64,000 nucleotides of DNA from JBLIRR01 sp049472395 (GTDB lineage Bacteria > SZUA-182 > DTGQ01 > JBLIRR01). Below are positions 34,202 to 42,536 of this stretch, piece after piece. The notes below the pieces were generated by a model that was not told the origin of the DNA, ran no database searches, and was given only the letters and a program-made list of their open reading frames with translations. The stretch's first letter is position 1. Each line of letters begins with the position of its first letter. The DNA lies in assembly GCA_049472395.1 (NCBI GenBank), contig JBLIRR010000002.1, positions 266,913 to 330,912 of the forward strand. Reading direction: 5' to 3'. The position numbers were made by a program, and so were the translations under genes.

Positions 34202-34621
34202 TTATGTTGTTTTGCTTTTTATAGTGCTCTTAGATGTTTCTTTCCTCTTATCCTCAAGATTTAATAACTTACCTAAAATAACATCCCCTAATCCAAATTT
34301 TTTAGCCACACTCTTGGTAATATAATCATCAGCACCAGCACGAAAAGCATTCTCAATGTCCTTTATTTGTTCCTTGGCAGTAAGAATAAACACTGGAATA
34401 TTTTTTGTCTTCGGATCATTTTTAAGCTGGGCACACACCTCATACCCATTTGTCCCCGGCATCATGATATCAAGAAGAATCAGGTCGGGATTTTTAGTCT
34501 CGGCCATTGTAAGGCCTTCCTCCGCTCCTGCTGCAAGGAACACCCTATGTCCTTCAGTTGAAAGGATATATTTCGCCATCTTCCTATATATCCTATTATC
34601 ATCAATAACTAAGATTCTCAT
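34202..34621 (-). CDS. single-domain response regulator with basic tail
   Basis: This 139-residue receiver has intact residues (ILVIDDN, LILLDIMMPGTNG with Asp about 51, Thr in FILTAKEQ, Lys in ITKSVAK). A Ser/Thr/Lys-rich tail of about 20 residues follows (KRKETSKSTIKSKTT). It lies 23 bases upstream of the three-receiver kinase on the same strand and is very probably co-transcribed with it, so it is a likely partner. Similar single receivers precede kinases of this class elsewhere. Confidence 0.9.
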   Translation of the reverse strand: MRILVIDDNRIYRKMAKYILSTEGHRVFLAAGAEEGLTMAETKNPDLILLDIMMPGTNGYEVCAQLKNDPKTKNIPVFILTAKEQIKDIENAFRAGADDYITKSVAKKFGLGDVILGKLLNLEDKRKETSKSTIKSKTT

Positions 34622-34847
34622 CTACTCGATCCTCGTTTATATATACCAACATTTCTATCTTTTTTATCGGTACAAAACTTCGCATTCTTCATCAATGACC
34701 CGAGTATTTTGAATTGCGCCTGCTTGCAGAAATAGGGGCATTGTGTTAAAATTTTTAATATAAGGCAAAATAATAAATCTTTATTAAAAAAGGGGAGTAA
34801 TAATGATAATGAAAACTTAGAAACAAATTTTAATAAGAAGGAGCAGG

Positions 34848-35357
34848 ATGATGGATAAGCAACATCTCTATGATATAATAGCCCATCGTAATAAATTGTT
34901 TGCGAAAGAGGGGAAAATTGTAAATAAAACAACAATTAATTTTAAAGATCTGGCGAGCATTCTTTATTTTCCGGATATTTGTTGTCCATTTTGTCAAGGG
35001 AATATTTTGACAAAACCGAGAGAAGGTTTGATTGAGCTAAGGACAAAAATACATAAGAAATGGACCCGGACTTTTCTTTCATTCTTCATGTATGATTCCT
35101 TTTTTGCAGTGCGAGATAAAGAGATTCAAATACATAACAGGGAAACATTGGAAAAGGTTACATGCCCTTTTTGTAACAAGAGCCTCTTTATTGATATGCG
35201 GTGCAATTGCTGCAATGCTCAAATTATTGCTGTGAATGTGAATTTATTTGCGGGTTTGGATATACAATGTAAGTATGAATTTTGCTCTCGTGAGGGGTGT
35301 CTGTGGTCTAAGCTAGAATTTCAAGAAGGATACGATAATCAACTAATGGTAACGTAG
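34848..35357 (+). CDS. Cys-rich zinc-ribbon protein of unknown function
   Basis: I do not recognise a family for this 169-residue protein. Three Cys clusters are visible: CCPFCQGN (about residue 45), CPFCNKSLFIDMRCNCCN (about residues 106-123) and CKYEFCSREGC (about 142). They could build two or three zinc ribbons. There is no signal peptide or membrane helix. AAGGAG precedes ATG-ATG at 34848. The HPS/RraA fusion gene begins 9 bases after its stop, so the two are likely one transcript; whether they share a job is unknown. Confidence 0.65.
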   Translation: MMDKQHLYDIIAHRNKLFAKEGKIVNKTTINFKDLASILYFPDICCPFCQGNILTKPREGLIELRTKIHKKWTRTFLSFFMYDSFFAVRDKEIQIHNRETLEKVTCPFCNKSLFIDMRCNCCNAQIIAVNVNLFAGLDIQCKYEFCSREGCLWSKLEFQEGYDNQLMVT

Positions 35358-35366
35358 GAGAAATAG

Positions 35367-36656
35367 GTGAAACCAATCTTACAATTGGCATTAGATTTTG
35401 TAGATTTACAAAGGGCGCTGAAATGTGCCACCTTAGCTGTGGAAGGGGGCATTGATTGGATAGAGGCGGGTACCCCCCTGATTAAAAGCGAGGGACTTCA
35501 CGCAGTCAGGGAATTAAGGAAAATGTTTCCCCACAAAACTATCGTGGCAGACATGAAAATAATGGATGCGGGGAGAATAGAGGTCGAAAGTGCCGCAAAA
35601 TCGGGTGCTAATATAGTGGATGTTCTTGGAGCAGCTAGCGACGCGACCATAAGGGAATGTATTGAAGCGGCAGAGAATTATGGCGCAAAGATTGTTGTCG
35701 ATCTTATTGCTGTTGATGATGTGGTGAGCAGAGCTCGGGAACTAGAAGAAATGGGTGCTCACTATATAACGGTCCACTGTGCGATTGATGAGCAGATGGA
35801 GGGGAAAAACCCTTTTGAAAAACTTCGCAAGGTAGCTCAAGCAGTCTCTATTCCCGTTGGAGTAGCAGGTGGAATAAATTCTGAAACAGCTGCCCAGGCT
35901 ATTAAATCCGGTGCGTCAATTGTGATTGTTGGAGGTGCTATTACAAAATCAAAGGCCCCTCAAAAGGCAGCCTCTCTCATAAGAGAATGTGTGGATGAGG
36001 ATATAGCAGTTGAGACCACATTATTTAAAAGGGGAACAGGGACGAATATCCGTGATATATTACTCAAGGTGTCTACGGCAAATTTATCTGATGCCTTACA
36101 CCGACAAGGGGTAGTGCCTAATATGCGGCCAATCTTTGAAAATATTAAGATGGTAGGGCAAATTGTCACTGTAAGGGCTTATCCGGGTGATTGGGCAAAA
36201 CCGGTAGAAGCAATAGATGTAGCCTCAGAGGGAGATGTCATAGTGATTGATGCCGGTGGGGTTGGCCCTGCTCTATGGGGAGAGCTGGCTACTCATTCCG
36301 CTTTGCAAAAAAGGCTGTCAGGTGTGGTCATTTATGGCGCTATTCGCGATACTTATGATATTAGACTTATGAAGTTCCCTTCTTTCAGCACACTCATAAC
36401 ACCCAATGCAGGGGAACCAAAGGGATTTGGAGAGATAAATATTCCTTTGCATATTGAAGGCATTAGTATTGAGCCCGGAGATTGGGCGGTTGGAGATGAT
36501 GATGGCGTTGTTATTCTCCCTCAACATAAATCCGTTGAATATGCGAACAGGGCCATGGATGTCTTGGAAAGGGAGAACCGGATCAGGGAAGAGATTAAGG
36601 AAGGCAGCACACTGAGCAGCGTCACAGAACTTCTTAAATGGGAAAAGAAAGTATAG
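35367..36656 (+). CDS. fusion of hexulose-6-phosphate synthase-like and RraA-like domains
   Basis: The protein has 429 residues. The first 210 form an orotidine decarboxylase-like barrel of the hexulose-6-phosphate synthase (HPS) family: LALDFVDLQRAL, DWIEAGTPLIKSEG, the DMKIMDAG catalytic motif, and IPVGVAGGINSETAAQAIK. HPS condenses formaldehyde with ribulose-5-phosphate, or runs in reverse to make ribulose-5-phosphate. Residues from about 225 form an RraA-like domain (GDVIVIDAGGVGPALWGE, GAIRDTYDI with the metal-binding Arg-Asp, EPGDWAVGDDDGVVILP), related to metal-dependent aldolases and to the RNase E inhibitor. No 6-phospho-3-hexuloisomerase gene is nearby. The start is GTG at 35367 with GGAGAA upstream. 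The pairing is known from archaea and some bacteria; its combined role is unsettled. Confidence 0.88.
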   Translation: MKPILQLALDFVDLQRALKCATLAVEGGIDWIEAGTPLIKSEGLHAVRELRKMFPHKTIVADMKIMDAGRIEVESAAKSGANIVDVLGAASDATIRECIEAAENYGAKIVVDLIAVDDVVSRARELEEMGAHYITVHCAIDEQMEGKNPFEKLRKVAQAVSIPVGVAGGINSETAAQAIKSGASIVIVGGAITKSKAPQKAASLIRECVDEDIAVETTLFKRGTGTNIRDILLKVSTANLSDALHRQGVVPNMRPIFENIKMVGQIVTVRAYPGDWAKPVEAIDVASEGDVIVIDAGGVGPALWGELATHSALQKRLSGVVIYGAIRDTYDIRLMKFPSFSTLITPNAGEPKGFGEINIPLHIEGISIEPGDWAVGDDDGVVILPQHKSVEYANRAMDVLERENRIREEIKEGSTLSSVTELLKWEKKV

Positions 36657-36666
36657 TGCATTTCTT

Positions 36667-38559
36667 TTAGCAGGGCAAATGTATAATCATTTTCGTTCCT
36701 TCACCCTTTTTACTTTCAGCCTTTAAAGTCCCTTCATGATCTTCAATGATCGAATTAGTTATAGAAAGGCCTAAGCCGGTGCCGTTATCGCCCTTGGTAG
36801 AAAAAAAGGGTTTAAAAATATTGGGGAGTTCTTCCTCAGTAATGCCAGGTCCTGTATCGGCAACAACTATTTCCACCCATCCCTTCTTGCCCTGAGCAGG
36901 TCCTTCTTTTTTTTTAACTGAAACAGATATTTCTCCACCCTCAGGCATAGCCTGGCTCGCATTGATGAAAAGATTAAGAAATACCTGTTGTAGCTTGTGA
37001 GGATCAACATTTAATTCAACAGGGCCCGGATCTCCCAGCAACTTTATTTGAATCTTTTGTTTATTGAGCCTATAATTAATCAGGGACAGGCAACTGGTTA
37101 TGATTTCCCATATATTATTTAGATTTTTCTGGGTCGGGCTTATGCGTGTAAAGCTCAGCAGGCTCTTGATAATTTTGCCACAGCGTATTGATTCGCTTTC
37201 GATAATTTTTAGATCTTCGAAGGTTTCGTTATCACGCGGCGTTTTTCGTAAAATTTTTTGAGAGAACCCTAATACAATCCCCAAAGGATTATTTAGTTCA
37301 TGCGCTACACTGGCAGCCACTTCGCCCATAGCCACAAGGCTTTCGTTACGAGCAAGTTTCTTCTGCATTAACTCTCTCTCGGTAATATCACGAATCACGA
37401 TAATGACTTGTTCAACCTTACCCGTATCGTTTTTGATCGGTGTAAATATAATCTCATCATAGCGTGTTTCACCCGAGGGGGTCCTATGAGTTTTTTGTTC
37501 ATATTGGGTGACACCCTCTAAAAAAACCTGTTTCATCTTACAATTGGGTCTATGTCTTCCGGAAAGGCACCCAGGATAATTACGGATCATATAGCAGGGT
37601 TTGCCGATAATCTGCTCCATGCTCATCCCCACATCCTCGGCCAATCTTTGATTCGCCGATCTAATGATATAATCAGGGCCGATAGTGATGATTATGTCAT
37701 GAATACTATCGAATATTGTCTCTATTTTATTCTTATTCTTAATATGTTCTGCCTCTAAAATTTTTTGTTTGGAGATATCTTGCGCGCTTCCATAGATCAA
37801 GAATTCACCATCAACAGTATACCTCTGGCAATTTTTAATAATAGATGGCTTTTTATCGCTATTTAAATGCAATGGGTATTCTTCTTCTATCTTGTTTTTG
37901 GGGGAGGATAAAAGAGTGCAGGGGAAATTTTTACTCTTATGGGCACAAAACAAGCTCTTACATTTTTGTCCGATAGCCGTTTCATGAGATATGCCGAGTA
38001 AATCAAGTGCATATTCATTAATTTTCTGTATCCTAAGATTGCTGTCCACTTTAAACATGCCCACCGGAATATGCATAAATAGCTTATCATATTGCTCACG
38101 CAATGCTTCAAAATCCTTTTTTCTCTGTTCGCTGACCATCTCAAGTTCTTGATTGGCTTCTTCAAGCTTGCTATTATAATGATCAATAGTTTCTTCTCTA
38201 TTGCGGAAAATAGTCCCGAGCGCTCCAATGGTGGGATAAATAGCGATAAATATTAAGCATGCGGTCATATCAACCGGATGGATTAATTTGTTAGCGGTTA
38301 AGAGACTAATAAATAAGAGCCCATTAAGGATAACCGCCCAGGTGAGCCCCCATCTTGCGCAAATATTATGCACAGGATCATATGTATGAGGCTCCATTAT
38401 GGCATAGAAAAATTCAACATGGATATTTATCTCTGCCCTCATCTCTCCCAAAACAATCGGTTTCGGTTTAATCTTATTACTATATGGCCCCAACTTTTTT
38501 TTTGGAAAAGTTGTTTTCAGAAGATGTCCTGTTACATCTTTTCTTAGTGTGTATGCCAT
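36667..38559 (-). CDS. PAS-PAS histidine kinase (NtrB-like) with Cys clusters
   Basis: The protein has 630 residues. Two hydrophobic helices near residues 72-115 are followed by a short coiled coil, two PAS domains (about 150-250 and 280-395) and a kinase core with MGEVAASVAHELNNP (His about 420), FLNLFINASQAM, DTGPGITEEEL and NGTGLGLSI. Both PAS domains carry Cys clusters at the same relative place: CKSLFCAHKSKNFPC and CYMIRNYPGCLSGRHRPNC. Such motifs could bind a metal or react to redox, but this is inferred. The start overlaps the end of the sulfatase/TPR gene by 16 bases, so the two are coupled. There is no receiver attached, so a separate response regulator is expected. Confidence 0.9.
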   Translation of the reverse strand: MAYTLRKDVTGHLLKTTFPKKKLGPYSNKIKPKPIVLGEMRAEINIHVEFFYAIMEPHTYDPVHNICARWGLTWAVILNGLLFISLLTANKLIHPVDMTACLIFIAIYPTIGALGTIFRNREETIDHYNSKLEEANQELEMVSEQRKKDFEALREQYDKLFMHIPVGMFKVDSNLRIQKINEYALDLLGISHETAIGQKCKSLFCAHKSKNFPCTLLSSPKNKIEEEYPLHLNSDKKPSIIKNCQRYTVDGEFLIYGSAQDISKQKILEAEHIKNKNKIETIFDSIHDIIITIGPDYIIRSANQRLAEDVGMSMEQIIGKPCYMIRNYPGCLSGRHRPNCKMKQVFLEGVTQYEQKTHRTPSGETRYDEIIFTPIKNDTGKVEQVIIVIRDITERELMQKKLARNESLVAMGEVAASVAHELNNPLGIVLGFSQKILRKTPRDNETFEDLKIIESESIRCGKIIKSLLSFTRISPTQKNLNNIWEIITSCLSLINYRLNKQKIQIKLLGDPGPVELNVDPHKLQQVFLNLFINASQAMPEGGEISVSVKKKEGPAQGKKGWVEIVVADTGPGITEEELPNIFKPFFSTKGDNGTGLGLSITNSIIEDHEGTLKAESKKGEGTKMIIHLPC

Positions 38560-40742
38560 TTCATCTCCTCCAACATTTGTTGTGCTTGAATAAAATTCGG
38601 ATTAATCGAGAGAGCGGCTTTAAATTCATCGATCGCTTTATCGTAATTCCCACGCCGTTTATAAATACTTCCTAAACTAAAATGGGCCTCTGTATAATTG
38701 GGATTTAACCGCACTGCCTCGGAAAAAGATTCGATCGCTTTATCAAGATTATTCTCTTGAACATAGATAAAACCAAGATAATAATGAGCCTTGTCAAAAG
38801 CAGAATTTATCTCAAGACTCTTTATAAAATATGTTTTCGCTTCACTGAAATTATTGAGAGTCACATATGTTGCTCCCAGATTAAATAAGGCAGTGTTATT
38901 GTGTGGGTCCCTTTTAAGAATATTTTTACATTCTGCAATAGCTTCTACGTACTTGCCTTGCTTTTGATAGATTGCCACAAGATAAGAACGGGAAGCCGTA
39001 TCATCAGGATCAAGTTCAAGAACCTTATTGAAAAAATCTGTGGCAACAGTCAGTTCCCCTTTCTGAAAATGATAAAGGCCCATATTCAGATACGCCTCCT
39101 CGCAGCGAGGATTGAGAGTTAATACATGGTTAAATACCCGTAATCCGTCTGAGAAACGCCCGGCTTTCATATAATTTATACCTAACTGGTTATATATTAT
39201 TATATTCTCAGACTCCAACTCGATGGCCTTCTCCAGAGATTCGATCGCTTTCTCATTCTCACCCATTGCCTCATAAATAGTGGCCAAGATTGTATACGCA
39301 TCAGTATCCTGGGGATATTCCTTTATTACTTTTTTATATTCTGCAATTGCCTTTTTAAAAGCCCCTTGAGCAAAATATTTTGCTCCCTCATCCATATATT
39401 TCATAAGCTTTATCATTGTCTTCGGATCAGGATACGATTCCTTTTTGTTTTCAGAGGGCGCAAATACATATCCGAGGCTTCGCAGTTTTTCCTTTTCCTC
39501 TGTACTCAACTGATGCTCTTGTGATCTGTTCCATTCAGGGAAAGGACCATTTTTTAAAGACCTTAGCTGCGTTTGCAATTCAGCAGCAATAGCAGGCTTT
39601 TTCGTAAAAAGATTATTATTTTCTTGTGGATCTACTTTCATATTATATAATTCAGGAGAGGGGGCCTCAATATATTTCCAACTATCTTTCCTCACCCCGA
39701 AAAGAGGGCTCCAATTATGAGTAAATCGCGGATAGAGAGTTTCACAATACAAGGATAATTCTTTCTTCTTCTCCTTCCCTGCCATGAATGGCAACAGCGA
39801 GGTGCCTTGCATTTCAGATATAGGGTCTATTCCGGCAATTCCCAATAATGTAGGCGCAATATCGATTAATCGGACTATGGAATCAATCCTTCGTGCAGAG
39901 GGAAAGAACTTCGCATATGAGCAAATAAATGGCACTTTGAGAGCATAGTCATAAATAAAGATACCATGAGTACTCTCTCCATGGTCTCCCAGGCCTTCCC
40001 CATGATCGGCCACTATAATGATCAATGTATTCTCATAGATCCCTCTTTTTTTGAATTCCTCCAACAAGACGCCCACCCACTTGTCCGTATACGCGATTTC
40101 TCCATCATATAAATTGTTCGCATACATCTCTGAATAAGGCGCGGGAGGCATATATGCATCATGAGGATCATAATAATGAACCCAAAGAAAAAACTTATTA
40201 GAGCCAGTTGTGCCCAGCCAACGCAGCGCGGATTCTGTGACGGTTTTCGCCCGTCTCTCTTTTCCGACAAGCTGTGCATCTACCCCAGAGATGAGATTAT
40301 CATTGTACACATCAAATCCTTGATCAAGTCCAAAACGCCTATCCAACACGAATGAAGACACAAATGCCGCCGTTGTATACCCTTTCTGTTTAAAAATTTC
40401 CGCACACGTTGTGGCTGATTCAGACAGGGCATAGGTACCATTATTTCTAATGCCATGATAGTGTGGGTAACAGCCTGTAAAAATTGATATATGAGAAGGG
40501 AGAGTTATAGGTACTGAGGTAAACGCATTTTCAAACAGGATCCCCTCTCGTGCCACAGAGTCAATATGAGGGGTTTTTACCTTTGTATACCCATAACATC
40601 CAAGATGGTCAGCGCGCAGAGTATCAATAGTAATCAAAAGGATATTGGCGTTAAATGAAGCAGAAGAAACGCATGGCATAAGCAGGAGGGTGCTAAAGAT
40701 TGCAGAGACAACTGTTATTTTATAATAATCAGATATATTCAT
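38544..40742 (-). CDS. exported sulfatase-like hydrolase fused to TPR repeats
   Basis: This protein of about 732 residues has a signal peptide (hydrophobic stretch ending CVSSAS) and a sulfatase/alkaline-phosphatase-fold domain to about residue 400: NILLITIDTLRADHLGCYG metal site, SVPITLPSHISIFTG, and DHGEGLGDHGE. The position that is formylglycine-forming Cys in true sulfatases is Thr (TLPSH), so sulfatase maturation is not possible. A Thr nucleophile is typical of phospho-transfer members such as phosphoglycerol transferases. About eight TPR units fill the C-terminus. I chose ATG 40742 because the signal peptide starts there; a GTG at 40775 is the alternative. It is coupled to the PAS kinase downstream. 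Confidence 0.85.
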   Translation of the reverse strand: MNISDYYKITVVSAIFSTLLLMPCVSSASFNANILLITIDTLRADHLGCYGYTKVKTPHIDSVAREGILFENAFTSVPITLPSHISIFTGCYPHYHGIRNNGTYALSESATTCAEIFKQKGYTTAAFVSSFVLDRRFGLDQGFDVYNDNLISGVDAQLVGKERRAKTVTESALRWLGTTGSNKFFLWVHYYDPHDAYMPPAPYSEMYANNLYDGEIAYTDKWVGVLLEEFKKRGIYENTLIIIVADHGEGLGDHGESTHGIFIYDYALKVPFICSYAKFFPSARRIDSIVRLIDIAPTLLGIAGIDPISEMQGTSLLPFMAGKEKKKELSLYCETLYPRFTHNWSPLFGVRKDSWKYIEAPSPELYNMKVDPQENNNLFTKKPAIAAELQTQLRSLKNGPFPEWNRSQEHQLSTEEKEKLRSLGYVFAPSENKKESYPDPKTMIKLMKYMDEGAKYFAQGAFKKAIAEYKKVIKEYPQDTDAYTILATIYEAMGENEKAIESLEKAIELESENIIIYNQLGINYMKAGRFSDGLRVFNHVLTLNPRCEEAYLNMGLYHFQKGELTVATDFFNKVLELDPDDTASRSYLVAIYQKQGKYVEAIAECKNILKRDPHNNTALFNLGATYVTLNNFSEAKTYFIKSLEINSAFDKAHYYLGFIYVQENNLDKAIESFSEAVRLNPNYTEAHFSLGSIYKRRGNYDKAIDEFKAALSINPNFIQAQQMLEEMKWHTH

Positions 40743-41006
40743 ATCTTTATTAATCTTTGCATTTAAAAATAACACTCATTAGGCAAGAATAATTATGCGA
40801 ATATCCCCTTTTTTCGTCACGACACTCATTAACCTTCTTTATTAACATTTTAGTATATTTAAGCAAAAAAAGCAAAGAAATTGTTGGGCTCACACACAAA
40901 GTATCCCCTTACTCAATAAACTAAAATGCAAGTATTCTCAGGGGGAACAAAACTCATGTGGCTCATGGAGATAGGTATTAAAAAATATGAGAATGGATTA
41001 TCAGTC

Positions 41007-42536
41007 TTATTTCACTTTCTTTAATTCATTCTCTATCATTTTTAGATTTGCTTTAATTTTATTTGTGTAAGTTGTCTGAGAATATTCCTGCAATACATTA
41101 TAAAGAATATCATAGCTTTCTTGTAATAATTTTTTCTTCTTTTGAGGATCTGTCTCCTTCTGTGCCTTCAGGAAGCTATCTGCCGATCTTTTTCTCTCTT
41201 CAGAAACTATCTGATTGATACATTGTTTAATCATGGATTCTGCTTCATCAGCCAGGGAGGTCTCAAGCGATTTTTCAAAAATGGCTAATGCCTTCTTATA
41301 GTTGCCCCTCTCATATTCAGTCTTTCCCTGTGAAAAAATTTTTTCCTCCTCCTCCTTTTTGACGTACCCTTCGGTTCTCTTGACCATATTCACCTTATCG
41401 GGGAGCAATGAGAGGAGATAGCGCAGATTTGGATCATCCTCATAGATACTGTATTTGTCTTTAATTTGCTCTAATAAACCCATAGCCCGCTCAAATTCGT
41501 GGTCTTGGATTAACTCATTTACTGTCTCATATATTTTTTCGAGTTCATCGGCTTGCTTATCTGCCAAGTCTTGATCTAATTCCATCGCTTTCCGGCCAGA
41601 AGGACAGGAGGGACACCTGCTTTCTATTTCCTTTAATATTTCTCTGATTTCATTAATCGGTGCACCCTCGGATAATAGTTTCTCTGCTTGCTCTACCTTA
41701 ACCTTTGCAAGGAGCTCTTGAAAATTAACACTGTAAAGCTCTATTTTCTCACGAGCCTTTATATACCATTGATTATTTCGCCTAAAATCCTCAGTTATAT
41801 AGTTAAAGGCCCTTAATGCTCCCTCAAAATCTCTCCTCTCCAATAGCCAGTTCCCGATATTATATAATGTAACCATTCCTTCTCGCGCGGTTGAACTGTA
41901 ACCCTGAAGGACTTTTGACACGACAAAGGAGGCTTGAGCCTCTTTTCCTTGATGCTCTAAGCTTACCGCATAGATGTAGGTCATTTCCAAGGGAAGCTCC
42001 TCTTTTGGAAAAGGTAATGCATCTATGGCAGTTATTATTTCCTCATATTCATTATGAGAAAAATATTCTGTAATTTTCTTGTAAAAAATTGTTAAATCAT
42101 TTTCATTTTCTTCTTTACTTTTACTAATTTTCGTCTTTTTGATATCTTCCTTGGTTGCGCTAACCGCTTTTTCAATTTCAATCTGTTTCAAGAGAAGATG
42201 GAGCGCTTTATCATATGACTTGATCGCCTTCCTCTCTGAGACTTCATTCACACTCTCAACTATATAAGCTTGCGCTGTTTCGAGCTGTTGATCCAATTGA
42301 GCCAATCTGGCTTTAAAATCTTCATCCTCTGTATCTTTGATCTTTGAGAATACAATCTCTCTTAAAGAAAGCACTTTCTCAAGCAAAAGCATTGTATATT
42401 GGTCGCTTAATTGGGCCTCTTTCGGTTTCTCCCCTTTATCAAGTATTCGCTGAGGAATCTTCACATGGGCGCTACAGCAACAAAGAGTACTCAAAAGCAA
42501 GACTAATAAGGTAAATATATAATGCTTACTGTTCAT
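41007..42536 (-). CDS. exported TPR-like protein, possible lipoprotein
   Basis: This protein of about 509 residues has an N-terminal hydrophobic signal (YIFTLLVLLLSTLCCCSAH). The Cys run could be lipidated, but the residue before Cys does not match a standard lipobox. The rest is long alpha-helical, with tetratricopeptide-like pairs (for example YEEIITAIDALPFPKEELP and YERGNYKKALAIFEKSLE) and a Cys pair in RCPSCPSG. The start ATG at 42536 overlaps the stop of the penicillin-binding protein gene (ATGA) and follows AGGAGGGAG, so translation is coupled. It is likely an envelope scaffold that works with that enzyme; this is inferred from position. Confidence 0.78.
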   Translation of the reverse strand: MNSKHYIFTLLVLLLSTLCCCSAHVKIPQRILDKGEKPKEAQLSDQYTMLLLEKVLSLREIVFSKIKDTEDEDFKARLAQLDQQLETAQAYIVESVNEVSERKAIKSYDKALHLLLKQIEIEKAVSATKEDIKKTKISKSKEENENDLTIFYKKITEYFSHNEYEEIITAIDALPFPKEELPLEMTYIYAVSLEHQGKEAQASFVVSKVLQGYSSTAREGMVTLYNIGNWLLERRDFEGALRAFNYITEDFRRNNQWYIKAREKIELYSVNFQELLAKVKVEQAEKLLSEGAPINEIREILKEIESRCPSCPSGRKAMELDQDLADKQADELEKIYETVNELIQDHEFERAMGLLEQIKDKYSIYEDDPNLRYLLSLLPDKVNMVKRTEGYVKKEEEEKIFSQGKTEYERGNYKKALAIFEKSLETSLADEAESMIKQCINQIVSEERKRSADSFLKAQKETDPQKKKKLLQESYDILYNVLQEYSQTTYTNKIKANLKMIENELKKVK

